Shown here piece after piece: positions 46,320 through 58,069 of a DNA stretch of 64,000 bases (position 1 is its first letter; each line of letters begins with the position of its first letter). The position numbers were made by a program, and so were the translations under genes. The notes under the pieces are model-generated. The model searched no databases, was not told the DNA's origin, and was given only the letters and a program-made list of their open reading frames with translations. This stretch comes from Microvelia longipes (taxonomy: Eukaryota > Arthropoda > Insecta > Hemiptera > Veliidae), in NCBI GenBank assembly GCA_018340805.1, contig JACMZG010001914.1:50954652-51018651 (forward strand), read 5' to 3'.

Positions 46320-47650
46320 AGTCTCTCCAGAAAATAAAAAACTTTATTGGCGCTTTCAACCTAGCTAGAGGCCATCATCAGTCCAAAACCTAAAAACTAA
46401 CAATAGAATAAAAATAAAAAAATAAAAAAGTAAAAATAATAAACAAAATAAAATAAGGTAACAGATGGGCTAAAAAATTAGATAAAAGAAAAAGGTACAA
46501 TAAAATAGATATAGTCAAAAGGTAAAATAAACATATATACCGTTGAAAATATAAAAGGAAGAAGTGAGTCTATGATTTAGCTTTAGATATTAGATTCAGA
46601 CTAACAGAAGAGGCGGCGTCGCAAGCAACATGGCTCGCAGTAGAGGGGATGACTCCACTTTCTCGTGATGTTAGCTCGCCAATCCGTTGTTTTGACTTCT
46701 TTCTATTCTAACGTTTCCAAGAAATCCATTTTCCGGCCTTTATTAACAAAATGGAGGCAACCAACCTTATGAGGGACCGTCAAAGTGATTTTCTAAGAGA
46801 AGATGCTGATAGAACTTGCTATTAGTCCTCGACTTATGTCCCGAGCCCTAGTAAGTATGCTCCTTCCAGTTTGGCCACGTACTCGCTTGGCATATGCCAC
46901 ATTGTACCATGTAGATCCCGCTTCGATGTAATGGGGCACTGGGTCCTTGACACTGCTTAGAAGATTTCTTAAAGTCTTGTGGCTGGAGAAACTTACTTTA
47001 TAATTATTTCTCTTAAGCACAGAAGCGATGCGTTGGGAAATATTGCCTAAATAAGGGATGGAACACCATTGAGTGTCGTCATTGATTTCCTTCGCTTCAC
47101 CCATAGCCTTAAGGGCTAGTTTACGATCTTTATTCTTAATAAGGTTATTTATCATTTCAATTTTATAACCGTTAGCCAATGCTATGTTATAAATTGTATC
47201 AAGTTCCTTAGAATATGCGTGATTGTCCAAAGGAAGGTAAGGAGTCTATGGAGTAAGGCGTTGAAAGCCGCCATTTTGTGAATCCAAGGGTGTTGAGAGC
47301 CGGCGGGAATGACATTGTCTGTAGCAGTCGGTTTCGGAAAATTTCAAACCTTAAACCATCATCTTTTCTAAAAATTGAAATATCCAGATAGTTAAGTCGG
47401 TTGTTTTCTTCTATCTCGCACGTGAACTTTATGGATTTTCTACATTTATTCAAATATTCTAGAAAAGAATGAAGGCATTCTAAAGTACCGGTCCAAAGTA
47501 CAAAAATGTCATCTACATACCTTTTCCACAAAAATATGTATTACGGAACGGATTATGGTTATCATTTATGAATGATTTCGTTCTTCCAGAATGATGGCTC
47601 AGCCAACTGTATAGTTCTCAAAGATTATGGACCGCTCTCATGGAGTTAAT
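46320..47650 (-). mobile_element. Penelope-like element (PLE), truncated and decayed
   Basis: A PLE-type reverse transcriptase fragment is followed by a degenerate GIY-YIG-like region and by a terminal segment at 46320-46390. On the minus strand that segment reads GGACTGATGATGGCCTCTAG, GTTGAAAGCGCC, then AATAAAGTTTTTTATTTTCTG. Such GATGATGGC...GAAAGCGCC ends are usual for Penelope/Poseidon elements. The N-terminal part of the RT is missing or unreadable above about 47650. Confidence 0.8.
46793..47531 (-). pseudogene. PLE reverse transcriptase C-half plus GIY-YIG remnant
   Basis: The first segment (47531-47208) has KRYVDDIFVLW, the RT active-site motif with the two catalytic aspartates, and NRLNYLDISIFRKDDGLRFE, the next RT block. 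The frame shifts near 47220. The second segment (47230-46793) carries ELDTIYNIALANGY, CSIPYLGNISQRIASVLKRN and VRGQTGRSILTRARD. The last corresponds to the ...GQTGR...R... helix of PLE GIY-YIG endonucleases, but the GIY and YIG motifs themselves are worn away (VPHYIEAGSTWYNVAYAKR). A PLE uses this nuclease to nick target DNA and prime reverse transcription. This copy is dead. Confidence 0.8.
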
Positions 47651-47989
47651 TCCATTATCTGATAAAACCTGTCCTGGCACACCTCGGTGTCCAATGAATA
47701 CTGTTAAAAGCTGCTGTGAATGATGTGTTGCTAAGCGTAAAACAATTCTAAACGTACAGCCTTAATGGTAAGGCAAGGGAGTAAGCAAAGAAGTCTAGGC
47801 ATTTATTTCAGCGTAGAGGTTCTTTAAAACCAAAGAGACTAATAGGAAGATGCAACAGCTCTTATAATTCTCATGGTAGCATGGTGCCATAATTGTACAT
47901 TGGTGAGTTTTCATAAAAATTACAATGTTACGTAAATATTTACTGGTAGGTTTTGTTTTATGTTTTTAATTTTTGTCTTGATTTATTTT

Positions 47990-48085
47990 GTTTGTTATGT
48001 AGGCACTGATGATGACCGTTAACAGTTAAAAGTCGGCTTTGTTATTCGTTAATTATAATGAGTGGAGAGACGAAAACTTGTTTAG
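47990..48085 (+). mobile_element. Penelope-like terminus, second copy
   Basis: CACTGATGATGACCGTTAAC, AAAAGTCGGCTTTG and AATGAGTGGAGAGACGAAAA resemble the PLE end at 46320 and the fragment at 18105-18190. It lies in the opposite orientation to the coding relic. Confidence 0.5.
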
Positions 48086-48164
48086 TTTAACCTTCTTATA
48101 CAGTGATAAGAGAAGTGAGAGCGTCTGGAAGTGACACAGTTTCCGTAAGATGTCATGACTGTAC

Positions 48165-48400
48165 TTACTCCCTCTAGAGTCCCTTCTAGAGGGAGACTAG
48201 AGATTCCCACTTTTCTACAACCCCTTTCAACGTAGTACCCACTCTATAAATGGCGGGTATTTTTATGTTTTTCCAGTGACGTCATATTAAATCACAATAA
48301 ACAAAACAGATAATTAAAGAATATATGCCATAAATAATAATTGAAACTTATTTTAAATTTAATTTCATAATTTAATTTAATTTTTTAAAGACAACATAGT
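48165..48400 (-). repeat. Interspersed repeat with TGACGTCACTG core, copy 2
   Basis: Reverse-complement match to 26750-27030 (CAGTGACGTCATATTAAATC, GGCGGGTATTTT). Next to it, CCCTCTAGAGTCCCTTCTAGAGGGA at 48170-48194 forms a stem. Confidence 0.65.
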
Positions 48401-48877
48401 GGACATAATTAACATAGTGGGTTGAGTTGTAATTATTCTGAAAAAAATGAAGTCACCAATGTACATATAGCACCATAATAGCACCAAGCTACCCAGGGAA
48501 TGATAAGAGCTGTTGTATCCTTCCTCTGTCTCTTTGTACCAACAGTATCCTTGACTCATCAATTACTCTAGGGATATAAACTCTGGGTATTACTGACTTT
48601 TAAAGCGTACTTACAGGTCAATATCCCACAAAGCAAATCGCCTCAAAAGCCATATTGTTTTGACTCGCTATAATACTAGTGAATATAGCATAGATGTAAA
48701 GGAAATCGTACAAAAAAATTGAAAAACGCAAAACGATGACGAAAATATTACTAAAATAAATTAAAAATAGAATAACAATACAAAAATCATATTTCAGACA
48801 GATACTACAATAAAGCTATAGGTTACATTATTTTTAGTTTACCTTTGCCAATAGATTTGAAATATGTTACCTAATAG
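48401..48877. other. Intron sequence, nothing recognised
   Basis: AT-rich, no supported feature. Confidence 0.4.
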
Positions 48878-49140
48878 ACCAAGAGCCCAGGGGTGTTTTG
48901 TTAATAAAAAGTGAAATTCCTGGAACCGGTCTCAATTTTCGTAAATACCTTCCTGAACAAGGATCTACAATTCTGCCGACTCGTATCTGATGGGCGTCCA
49001 GGCAGAACCTTTGACCCCTAAGTGCGTTCTGCCTGGGACACCCATCCGATACGAGTCGGCAGAATTGCAAATCCTTGTTCAGGAAGGTATTTACGAAAAT
49101 TGAGACCGGTTCATTAACAAAACACACCTGGGCTCTTGGT
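48878..49140. mobile_element. Foldback MITE with ~115-125-bp arms
   Basis: The left arm starts ACCAAGAGCCCAGG and the right arm ends CCTGGGCTCTTGGT. They share GGTCTCAATTTTCGTAAATA, CCTTCCTGAACAAGGAT and CTGCCGACTCGTATC, meeting around CAGAAC...GTTCTGCC. The left arm has a ~14-bp insertion (AAAAGTGAAATTCC region). The 95-codon minus-strand ORF through it is a by-product of the palindrome. Confidence 0.9.
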
Positions 49141-49875
49141 ATATAAGAATACAAATTCGTTGTTTATTAAGTTTTATTAACTACTCTTTTTAAACAATTA
49201 TATTTATTGATTTTAACTTATTTGAAAACTTTTAATACTTATAGCTTTACCGTTAAGTATATTAGTGTTAAGTTGAATTTAAACTTTTTAACAAAAGGAA
49301 TAATACGATAAAAGCCAGCCTTTTAAAATTATCAAGCTTACCGCGTTCCCAATTTAGATAAAATTACCGAACTAGTAAATTATTTATTTTTTCCTGATAC
49401 TTATTTCATTAGCGATTTATTGATAATTAATTATTTTAATTATATCATTCGACATAATAATCAATATGAGGAATGTTTAATAAGAGAAAACCAAGACATT
49501 TTAGGAAATAGAGGAAAACATTGATCTATTTCCATGGTGTAAGATTAATGGCCTACTCCATCATAACTTTGCCACCTTCTCAAAATTCATGTCAGTCAGA
49601 AACTAGAATTTCCACCTTGGTAACTCTGAGTCTAGTTTCTGGGTTAATTCATTATTCTCAGGGCATTTAGTAAACTTTGTAGTTAAGTTGAATTAAATTT
49701 AAATAAATAAGGACTTTTGAACTATGAATAAATAAACGGTAAAAACTTCAAGTAAATAAAGAAATTTGAACTTTGAAATTCAAAACTCAGTTTTGAATTT
49801 ATTTTAGTATTTTAGGCATTTATTTGTTCTTGTTTGAAACACCTTTGGCTAGTATACATCTTGTCTTGACCGCAA

Positions 49876-49877
<2 letters not shown>
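49141..49877. other. Intron sequence, nothing recognised
   Basis: AT-rich, no supported feature. Confidence 0.4.
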
Positions 49878-49920
<43 letters not shown>

Positions 49921-50051
49921 ATATATATATATATATATATGTATATGTATATACAAACATGGTTGATAAAGACATCTATATTTGCTAATATTCACATAGG
50001 ATATTCATGTTCATTAAACTGTTTGTGATTACATGGAGACTTATAGTAATA

Positions 50052-50097
<46 letters not shown>

Positions 50098-50102
50098 CAT
50101 AT
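49878..50102. repeat. Two (AT)n tracts
   Basis: Alternating AT at 49878-49952 and 50057-50102, separated by about 100 bp of unique sequence. Confidence 0.95.
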
Positions 50103-51534
50103 ACGAATGGAATTCTTTTTTTTTGTAATATCTGATTGACAATTATATATAATAATTTAATATATTATCTCTGTAATGAAAGCTTCATTTTAGACTTTGT
50201 TATTTCAATGAATAGGTTATTAAACGCTTAAAATATATATTTCTTCATGAAAGTATTTATTTTCTCGTCAAGCAACGGGACGGAAAAATAAAGGAGAAAT
50301 CTGTCAGTTTATTTCGTAAATTCAATATTTTTTTTATTCTCTTTGTTATTTATTCTATACAGAAGCTCCAAACAGGAGCATTCCTCGTTAAATTCTCTCT
50401 CGCGCTTCAATCTGCTCTCACTCTGCTTCATGTGGAAAATATTGGGTAGCGAGTGATTTGAATTTGGATAGATTGATTAATTCTCAAGTAAAGGGGGGCG
50501 GGATTTTTTTTATTTTATTTCAATATTGTTGGTATCGCATATGACTATTATTTCACATGGTGTTTTTCTCATATCCTGTATTTTATTGCTTTTTGTCTCC
50601 TTTAGTTTCTTCAAGCATTAAAATTTCTCTTCGGAAGATGCAAACGGATTACACATTTTATTGATGTTATCAAAAGTTTTTTTGTTAGGTAGTAAACTAT
50701 TGTGTGGAACATTTGACAAAAACCCAAGTTGTCTATTTTTACACCTCGTCGAAGGAGTGAGTTATTTGATCATTTAATCCAAGGATAAATAGCTCTGACA
50801 TATATAACATGTGCTTATAAATGGAATAAAAGAATTTAATAAGTTTGATATATCTATAAAAGATACGGAAGAAATAAAACAATTCAAAAGTTATTATTTG
50901 ATCACTTTCATTTCGAATTATTGCAATCTTATAGTGAAATTAATAATTCAGTTGTAAAAATTTTATATGTATTTTTTATGTATTTTGTATACTGTAAGTA
51001 GCTTTGCTACAGAGAATATGTAGATAAAGAATGATGGTCCTGGCATTTATTATTTCGAACAAGAAAATGTTAGTTTCATAGTCAGTTAAAAGGAGCGCTA
51101 GTATGTATTTTGGTAGTTTTACTATGCGCTCCTGTCGTTTTGTTTTTGAGAAATACTCCTGACACTCTAACTGATTTATCCAAATGTTTTCTTCATACAA
51201 TAATGTCCAATTTTAAGTAGATATTCATGCTGTTAAAAAGACAATAAAGAACGAGATGATTTCATAATAATAATAGAAAAATTAGAAGAATGTCAAAACA
51301 AGAAGGATTAGTATCAGAACTGCCGCTAGAGATCAGCACCGAGTTCATTACTAGCTTCTGTCTGACTTACTTGTATACCTTACGACGTTCTATACATATT
51401 ATATTCTTCGGTTAGCTAAATAAATATAAAATTCAAGTTCATTAAAATTTTAGGTGCGCTCAGAAAAAGTAATACGTTTCCATTAATAATCCACAACTAA
51501 TACAATTAACATAATTTGTTTTATTTTGTAAAGC
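50103..51534. other. Intron sequence, no gene recognised
   Basis: The minus-strand ORF 51200-50976 has no domain that I recognise. Confidence 0.4.
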
Positions 51535-51690
51535 CACTTGAGTGATTCTGCATGTGTCCGTGTTTGTTTGGGAATCCGAGTATATGTTTTATCATTATAG
51601 CTCTTATTGAATTTAAATTTTGGTACAAAATCCTTTCATCTTTAGGTTTAAGTATAACAACTACAAAATAAATGACGTCAGAAACAATAG
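51535..51690 (+). mobile_element. Possible fragment of hairpin-ended 5S family (body)
   Basis: CCACTTGAGTGATTCTGCAT followed by GTGTCCGTGTTTG, ATCATTATAGCTC and AAATGACGTCA matches the order of motifs in the 5' third of copy A. The ends are missing. Confidence 0.5.
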
Positions 51691-52427
51691 TTATACTTAA
51701 TCAATAGCTAAAATTTCAAATAGTCATAAAACAAAAAAATATGATCAGACCAAAATAGAATCAGGTGCAGATGGATTATTATGCAATATTCATCTCAATT
51801 TCTGCATTAGTAATTTTTATCACATTTCTTTTGATAGTGATTAACTATCGGGAAATAATTTAACAAATTATTTAACAATATTATTCTATATTTTTTATTT
51901 TAATAATATTTTTTTTTTCACTGCTGTCCTCCATTCTTCAATATTTCAACATTGAGATATTATTAGATATTTCAAGCCTCTTAATATGATGAGATGAGCT
52001 ATGCCCTCTCTAGTGAAATATCTCTATGTATATAAATAATTAAAAACAATAGCCTTTTTGTGATACTAACTGTGTACATATGGACTCCAACCCTACGCTC
52101 TGGATGTCCATTGTAGGGTTGTAATTTTTATGGTTAAATATTTGTAATCATATTGTATGTTTTTATTAAAAATAAAGTATTTAAAAAAAAAAAAAAAAAA
52201 TTAATAGACATAAAATTTGGGCAAACGTACCTATTTTTATCAGGATTTGGAACACTAAGTTTTTTTATGGGAGGAAACCGTGGATGCATATCCACAGTTT
52301 CCTCCCGGTCGCTTCTGTTGAAAAAAGAAGCGTGAGATCTTTAATTCATTATTCATTGACCTCTCACACTGAAACGGAGGCTACTTTATCTGTGGAAGCA
52401 ACAAAAATCAAATATGAAGATATATCA
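51691..52427. other. Intron sequence; one perfect hairpin
   Basis: GGAGGAAACCGTGGATGCAT with its complement forms a stem at 52268-52306. A run of 19 A lies at about 52182-52200. No gene recognised. Confidence 0.5.
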
Positions 52428-53131
52428 TTTATTTATGCACCAAATTAAGAATGTTATTATTTCACTGAGCAGTTTACTGGTTTCTAAAGCGAGAGCCGAG
52501 GGATCCAAAGTATTTAACTTCTGAGGCAAAGCGAAGGGAGGTAATTGTGAGGAGAAAATAGCATTTTGTTCCAAAGGTACATACAGGATTTTATCTTCTA
52601 ACGTTGACATTACAAGAATACGTTCAACAATACATAGTGTTGTACTTTATTCTATTTTTTTGTCAGACCCCCAATACAAATTTTGGAGGTGCTACCCCCC
52701 AAAAAAATAAAAAATTGTCTTATTGCTCCAAACAACTTCTTTTGATCTGAAATGAGTTTTTAGCCAATAAACATATTTTGGTAGTATTCTCGTAATGAAT
52801 TTTTGGGGTTCTGCCCCCAAAAAATTTAGGAAAAAATATTGCTCTAATCAACTTCCTTTGATCTGAAACGTATTTTGAGCCAATTAAGTAATTTATTTTG
52901 GTCAGGTCCGCCTTATAAATTTTTGGGGGTACCGCCTTTGGGAAAGTATTACGACAATTGATCGCTTCCCTTTATAAATTTAGAGGAAACATTTTCTCCA
53001 AAAAAATGGATGTAATTGACTCTATCACCAATAATAGGAGTCACTTTTCTCCCATGGGAGTGAAAAGTGCTTCTTTGCTTCCTAAAAACTAGTTAATAAA
53101 CTTTACATTATACACCGCCTGGAGATAAAAT
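52428..53131 (-). mobile_element. Foldback-like family Z, reverse copy
   Basis: Read on the minus strand it starts TTTATCTCCAGGCGGTGTAT at 53131. It has two ~112-bp subrepeats (TTGGCTCAAAATACGTTTCA type), then TCAACGTTAGAAGATAAAAT, a decayed outer inverted repeat, then ATGTACCTTTGGAACAAAAT (second pair), and ends GGTGCATAAATAAATGATA near 52428. Same layout as 37322-38123. Confidence 0.8.
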
Positions 53132-54077
53132 AATTTTAATTTAGTAATCTTCATATTTTCAAAGAGCATAACGACTACGACCTTTTATGAAATAGTAACA
53201 TAAAATTCTTTATAAGTTGTTCTGGTTAATTATATTCAAACATACCTTTAAAATTCTCCTTATAAATCTAATAATTAAAGGATAATACGAATTAATTTAC
53301 ATTTTCAAATGATTAAATATATGATAGAATCGTTTATTTATTTAATTAATATCTAAAATGTGATATCTTCTTTTTCGGAAGTATTAGGAATTTTAGATAT
53401 CTAATAAAGTCGTTTCACTTTCTATCTGCTAATGAAGGAAATCTGGTCCGGAATTCTTTATTAAATTCTTTAGACTTAATAAAATCCATTTATTGAGATA
53501 AAAATTAATTTCAATATCTACTTAATTCAGATGATTGATTTGTAATATTAGATTACTTTATTTAGAAGAAAAAAAAAATTCCTAAAATTATACCAGAGGA
53601 AGAAGAGTGCACCTAGCTTCCTTGGAATGCAAATTGACACTGAATAAACTTGTTCACTGTAATAAGTCAAAATCATTTGGGTATCAGGTCATTGCAGATT
53701 TCAATACAAAGGAAATGCTAACCTACAGGCTTGTTTAGGATCTGCAACAATAAGCTCAGAACCTATTATGACCATTTCAACTTTTATTATAAGGACACTG
53801 CTTAAACATTCTCATTTTCTTTAGTGATGAAATTCTGGTACTCGAAAACGAGCTACATTGTTTTAAAACAGGAAAACTTGTCTTCACATTATATTGGTGA
53901 TCTTATTCATTAGACCCATTTGATACAAAAGACATTTGATGGGTCTAGTGAACAGCCCGGGGTCGAGTCCAGCTTTGAACTCCCAACGTTTACCTTTAAT
54001 GTATATCCTTTTACATCCGCACAGCTTAAAAAAATAGAGTTGATAAACAAGTTGATAAAATTTGGTCAATCCACTCT
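53132..54077. other. Intron sequence, nothing recognised
   Basis: AT-rich, no supported feature. Confidence 0.4.
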
Positions 54078-54497
54078 GCATAGAAAAAATTAGACATTTT
54101 CTATTAGACACGTGAGAGAGACAAAATGAGACATCTTCTATTAGACCTGTGGGACAGACAAAAATTGACACTTTCTATTAGACACGTGAAACAGAAAAAA
54201 TTTGACACTTTCTATTAGACACGTGAGACAGACGAAATTAGACACTTTCTATTAGACCTGTGGGACAGACAAAATTTGACACTTTCTATTAGACACGTAA
54301 GACAGACAAAATTAGACACTTTCTATTAAACCTGTGGGACAGACAAAATTTGACACTTTCTATTAGACACGTGAGACAGACAAAATTAGACACTTTCTAT
54401 TAGACACGTGAAACAGAAATTAGGCAATTTGTTTTAGACACGTGAGACAGAAACAATTAGACACTTTGTTTTAGACACGTGAGACAGACAAAAATCT
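54078..54497. repeat. 37-bp tandem repeat, about 11 copies
   Basis: The unit is GACACTTTCTATTAGACACG plus TGAGACAGACAAAATTA. Two forms occur: CACGTGAGACAG and CCTGTGGGACAG. These alternate in parts of the array, suggesting a 74-bp higher-order unit. The last units change to CACTTTGTTTTAGACACGTG. There are no spacers, so this is not a CRISPR-like array. Confidence 0.95.
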
Positions 54498-54562
54498 AAA
54501 TTAAGGCAGCCATGTACATTTTATTTTGTTACTATAATATATTATATATTTTGTCTTAGTAA

Positions 54563-55285
54563 CGTTTTCTTATATATGTCGTAGGTATATAGGAAAAGTA
54601 TTGTATTTGCATAAAAATCCGAAACCGGGATCACCTGCATTATCCGTTTCAGGAGATTTTTAAAACCTCCTGAGTTGTTGTTATAAAGTTTTCTGTGTGC
54701 ATGTGTGTGTTATCAACGTAGCTCCCAGTTTATTTATTCTAGAGAATTGTACCGGAAAATATTTTTTATGACGTCCTTAACCCGCATTAGTGACCCAAAG
54801 AGAATTTTGAAAAATCATATAACTCAGAGGAATGATGGGATCGGATTGAGATTTAGCCCTCATGTTGCTATGTATAAGACTAATATATGTGCAGTGTTAT
54901 CTCATTATCAGCATTAGATGAATTCTTATCAAATGACTCGTGTACGTTTTTATAAAATTATAATCAGAAAATAATCTCCTTAGAGATGAAGTTCAGTACA
55001 GATGTATCACTCAATGAAATAAATAAGTACACCAAGTTTCGTTTTAATTACGAGTATATCCATGATTTTTGTTGGTTCATGAAAGTTAATTAGCATTGAT
55101 CTTGGTTAGCGCCTGAATGGGTGGCCGTTGTAATTTAAGGGATTAATTTACTATCTGAGGACTCGTTGAAAAATAATAAATATAAATTCAACGACTTGTA
55201 TTTTTAATGACGAGCAAAGTAGGATAAGCGTAGCAAATACGATGTGATGAGGAAGCGTTCCGAGGTACCCCGTACTTGATTTTTT
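54563..55285 (+). mobile_element. Hairpin-ended 5S repeat family, full-length copy B
   Basis: The head is CGTTTTCTTATATATGTCGT and AGGTATATAGGAAAAG. The body has a GT-rich tract, ATGACGTCCTTAACCCGCAT and GGATCGGATTGAGATTTAGC. The 5S-like segment is at 55074-55130 (GAAAGTTAATTAGCATTGAT, GAATGGGTGGCCG). The tail contains ATGACGAGCAAAGTAGGATA, AGCGTAGCAAATACGATGTG and CGAGGTACCCCGTAC. A ~50-bp AT-rich insertion sits in the tail at about 55165-55210. Confidence 0.85.
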
Positions 55286-56581
55286 GCTTTAATTTCATTT
55301 TATAAAAAAAATATAATTATTTCGTTGACATTGACGGAGATTTTAAATTTTAGAATTTAACTGAAAGGAGGACAAAAAGAATACGAAGGACGCCTTTTTC
55401 AATTACTTTTTATGTTCTTGAAAAACTCATTTAATAAGATTTCAGTCAAAATGCTACATAGGAGTTTTATATAATAGGTAAAATTTTAAATTTCTAAAAT
55501 TTTCATATAAGCAAAAATCCTGTTTTTAAAACTTTTCTTTCTTTAAGTGTGCTCAAGAAAAGAAAAACTTTACCGAATTGAACTCAAGATCATAAATTTT
55601 CCTTTAGGATTAAAAATTTTAATTTTACTAATTCACTTTTAAAACTTCCGCTTGATTTTTCCCTAAAACAAATCCTGGCCCTCGGCCCTGAGAAATTATT
55701 TCAATAAAGTTTTTTTCTTTACATTAACTTTTACATTAATAAGATAATAAGTTTCCTTTTGGCTACCCTCAGTCTTTAATTAACTAATGCAATTTTTTAA
55801 AGAAAAATTCGCTTAAAGTATAGCTAGGAGATAGTATTATATTTTTGGAACATTTTTTGACATATACGATAAAAAGTTTAGCTAGGAAACGAAGAAAAGA
55901 GTTTCTCAGCATAACTAATAGTTTTTTTAAGTTATTTAAAAAAATCATCAACGGCCATAATCAGTGTCATAGAAACAAAGATCAATATTAGAATACATAA
56001 AACGATTTTCTTTCTTGAGATGGTAATAGCTCTTGGTTTGCTAAACTCACCGAGCAGTTTGTTTTGATAAATGATTCCTAGTATTAGGATGGATTAGCCG
56101 AACCAGGATTTACCTCACACCCATGCAATACATGGGTGTGTTGAGGTAGTAGCCTGATCAATTAATTATATGGGAACCTATATATGGAGATGTAGAAATT
56201 TAAGTAGGAACTCATGGTATATATATCAGGTAGATTAACTTAAATAGTCAAACATTGACAACATATAAATAAATGTTAGAAGTCCTATCACTTAGATAGA
56301 TTTGTTAGGAATTAATTTTTGCTACCACTCTCTAGTACTGTATTTAGGTGTAGCTAGTGTCTTTTCCATTAAGTTTAGCTTTTGCTACATCAAACTTTTA
56401 ATATTCATGTACTCCTTCCATCCTCATCATATGAAATTTCCAAGTACGCCGCCAAAATTGAAACTTTCGGCCAACGAGGCGATGGAAAGAAGTGTAGCGG
56501 CAAATTTGTATACATTATACAGTTTTTCTTCTAAATAGTTGTTCACTATTACTACGCCCAAAAAATAGCATGTGGTATACG
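55286..56581. other. Intron sequence, nothing recognised
   Basis: Contains one stem, CACACCCATG...CATGGGTGTG, at about 56117-56140. No gene recognised. Confidence 0.4.
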
Positions 56582-57125
56582 CTTAAGATAATACTATATA
56601 TTTAAGGAGCACAGGACCGTAAACACAATGTAACTCCTCTGAGAACACGAAAGCCGGTTGACTGGTGCACCTTAGTAATGCTGCCAACCTGACAACGAAA
56701 CATTATTTTAAATATTTGTCATAAATATCTATTAATGAAGAAAGATCTTAAAGAACAAATATAATAACTTAAAACACCTGCTGACTCTTTAATAAAACCG
56801 GTCTTAGGTGGTAAAAGGGTGGCGGAATACAAGAATCTACTTTTAGTTGACGAGAACTACTTTTTATATATAATTTTAATAAATATGTTAAATTACAATT
56901 TAAAATGCTTAAAATATTGTAATGCACCGATATTTATATTAGTATTTTATGAATAATCAATCATTAATTAATTATAGAACATAATAATTCAGCAACCGGA
57001 AGTATTGCCAACTTTTTTTTTTAGAAAATTGCATATTGTCAGGTTGGCAGCATTACTTAGGTGCACCAGTCAACCGGCTTTCGTGTTATCAGTAGTGCTC
57101 CTTCTATATATAGTACTATTCTAAG
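56582..57125. mobile_element. TIR element, ~544 bp, ~100-bp arms
   Basis: The left arm is CTTAAGATAATACTATATAT...AAGGAGCAC, then AACACGAAAGCCGGTTGACT, GGTGCACCTTAGTAATGCTG and CCAACCTGACAA. The right arm is the complement. The left arm has about 27 extra bases after GGAGCAC. The centre is AT-rich without an ORF. Non-autonomous; superfamily unknown. Confidence 0.85.
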
Positions 57126-57919
57126 GCTACACGACTGAGAATGACTTTTTTTACCTCAGTTCTTTTTACTGCCTCTCTTTGCTCGACATTAAATATAGTC
57201 GCCACAGTAAAACAAGACCTTCTTCACAGTCTAATAACATAATATACTATATTTATACTTTAATGTTCGGAATCCCTCCGCTCTTGCATAGATATAGTTT
57301 ATACCTTAAGATCGACTTTATCTAATCTTGTTAATTTTAAAGAACGATTAAGAGATTGAAGCAACCATGTTTAGTTACTTGTATTAGATTTAGATAAAAA
57401 TGGTTGTAATAGGTATATAGACAAAAATGTTGCTGACGACTCTTTACTATTGTATGTCTTTTATTACATTTACATTCTAAAAAAAAACGTAAACACGAAT
57501 TGATAAATATTTCCCTTTATTTTGACCCGAAAAGCATAATTTTGAAGCATTATATTTGAATAATAAAAGGGAGAAATCTTTTCAGTGAAACCCTACAAGA
57601 CGTGTATTTACCTTAATGCTGGATTTCTTTTATGCTATTTTTATTTTTCTTTACATATTTATTCATACGTAAGCCTTTATACCTAGGACCTCCTAGACGT
57701 TGCATTACTTCCACATAACTCAACATCCATACATATCATGAACGCATACATATATTACATACTTACTACATGAACCTAAAATCTATGTATTAATACTTTT
57801 TTTTTAAATTTTTCTCTAATTTAATTTTTTTTATTAGACAAGATACAATGATCTTATTTTTTTGTCCAATTTTATATGGAGCGCATAAATATTTTTTGTG
57901 ATTAAATTGACCTTGTCTT
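57126..57919. other. Intron sequence, nothing recognised
   Basis: AT-rich, no supported feature. Confidence 0.4.
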
Positions 57920-58069
57920 TATTTAGACAAAAATTAAAAATGTAATACAACTAAATTAGCACAAATTTTGTGTTACTAAGTAAAGTAACCTAAATACAAT
58001 GATAATAGAAAATTTTGTTAGTGAGTTAAATAATCTACAAATACAAATATATTAGCATATTTTGTTTTA

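Noticed and set aside
48867..49154. 95-codon minus-strand ORF
   Set aside because: It is fully explained by the palindromic foldback element.
54078..54497. CRISPR-like array
   Set aside because: Repeats are contiguous with no unique spacers, and the context is eukaryotic.
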